From contig JAGYPA010000007.1 in the NCBI GenBank assembly GCA_018399255.1, forward strand, positions 39,293-103,292: DNA of 64,000 nucleotides, given 5' to 3'. A model generated the notes under the pieces. It was given only the letters and a program-made list of their open reading frames with translations. It did not search any database and was not told the origin of the DNA. Of the stretch, positions 63,645-64,000 are shown one piece after another (position 1 is the stretch's first letter; each line of letters opens with the position of its first letter). A program made the position numbers and the translations under genes. This DNA comes from Spirochaetales bacterium. Lineage in GTDB: Bacteria > Spirochaetota > Spirochaetia > JABMQR01.

Positions 63645-64000
63645 TCACTCCCGTGATACGCGTGCCAGCTGCTTTAAACGTTTGAGATCTTCCCGTGTCT
63701 GCTTCGCCCAACCTCCCGGGAAAAATATATTATTGTGATACAGCGGTTCCTCATCAAGCGGCAGTCCGGAAGCCCTGAGCGTTTCTTCCCACATAGGAGT
63801 TCCCGGAACCGGGGAAAACTCGGCAATAGAGACGCTTGCACCGGCTGAAGCCGCCTCCTTAATGGAATCCTCAACCTCAGCTGCCGTCTGCCCCGGCAGG
63901 CCGGCTAGAATGTATACTGGCAGTTCCCTATAGGAAAAGCCGGCTCGGTGCAGGACAGCAAGAGTTCTTGTAAATTCGGAAGCGGTAAATTTGCGGTCAT
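63645..64000 (-). CDS. radical SAM family protein, C-terminal part (5' end beyond the window)
   Basis: The minus-strand frame enters at 64000 and stops at 63645-63647. About 117 residues are visible: AVLHRAGFSYRELPVYILAGLPGQTAAEVEDSIKEAASAGASVSIAEFSPVPGTPMWEE is the typical end of a B12-binding-type or Elp3-like radical SAM barrel (GLPGQT motif; SPVPGT motif). The cluster-binding cysteines would lie upstream of the window. The product is a member of the broad radical SAM superfamily of unknown specificity. Confidence 0.75.
   Translation of the reverse strand, partial: DRKFTASEFTRTLAVLHRAGFSYRELPVYILAGLPGQTAAEVEDSIKEAASAGASVSIAEFSPVPGTPMWEETLRASGLPLDEEPLYHNNIFFPGGWAKQTREDLKRLKQLARVSRE

Overview
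The window reads as chromosomal DNA of a free-living bacterium, most likely a spirochaete (Spirochaetales). This is inferred from gene content and not tested by any search: lipoproteins with relaxed lipoboxes, several lamin-tail-domain exported proteins, a GTP-type PEP carboxykinase, a complete AmmeMemoRadiSam operon, sigma-54-driven phage-shock clusters, and a fermentative, NAD-linked metabolism. Genes are dense on both strands. There is one tRNA, one decayed insertion sequence, no CRISPR array and no prophage.

Layout. 0-2.6 kb: the end of an unknown gene, then a YtrA-type ABC exporter operon with a consensus promoter and overlapping operator. 2.7-6.1 kb (minus strand): a DeoR-type regulator, a malate/lactate dehydrogenase and malic enzyme. 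6.2-7.6 kb: an IS remnant with imperfect terminal repeats. 7.7-9.9 kb: dCMP deaminase, a PfkB kinase and an SDR dehydrogenase. 10-15 kb (minus): a BMP-type nucleoside/sugar ABC transporter in which only the ATPase reads cleanly; the two permeases and the binding protein carry many single-base indels, mostly at homopolymers, suggesting a poor consensus patch rather than true decay. 15.2-18 kb: a two-subunit xanthine dehydrogenase-like molybdenum hydroxylase without a FAD subunit. 18-22.7 kb (minus): three exported lamin-tail/CotH proteins. 23-26.6 kb: pyruvate kinase convergent with PEP carboxykinase, which has a Cys-rich tail. 26.7-31.3 kb: a tyrosine phosphatase, an archaeal-type ornithine cyclodeaminase relative and a U32 peptidase-family protein. 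31.4-34.1 kb (minus): Memo, AMMECR1 and radical SAM (AmmeMemoRadiSam). 34.3-41.8 kb: asd, DUF763, tRNA-Ala, a lipoprotein, lspA, Nif3, a Lon-like protease and a glutaredoxin. 41.9-45 kb (minus): a GH4 glycosidase with the CHEV motif, a SPOUT methyltransferase and rsmI. 45-48.6 kb: pspF divergent from a pspA-pspB-like-pspC-DUF4097 operon. 48.7-57 kb: a clostripain lipoprotein, a DUF2459 protein, NfeD-stomatin, a flavoprotein, a nitroreductase, a NYN nuclease and an acyltransferase-like protein. 57.2-58.9 kb (minus): a second psp cluster with its own sigma-54 promoter. 59-63.6 kb: a nitroreductase, a DUF134 regulator and an anaerobic glycerol-3-phosphate-dehydrogenase-like trio. 63.6-64 kb: the end of a radical SAM gene.

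How the genes work together: malic enzyme, the malate/lactate dehydrogenase, pyruvate kinase and PEP carboxykinase cover the PEP-pyruvate-malate node. The purine/nucleoside importer lies divergent from the molybdenum hydroxylase, suggesting purine salvage or catabolism. Two sigma-54 envelope-stress modules with near-identical promoters but different upstream enhancer palindromes suggest duplicated Psp responses with separate activators. The most unusual non-coding signal is a pair of perfect 15-bp-arm, 4-nt-loop palindromes of the form GGT-nnn-TTCAAAAT-n, each placed between genes of an operon (11635-11668 and 32411-32444), with compensatory changes between the two copies.
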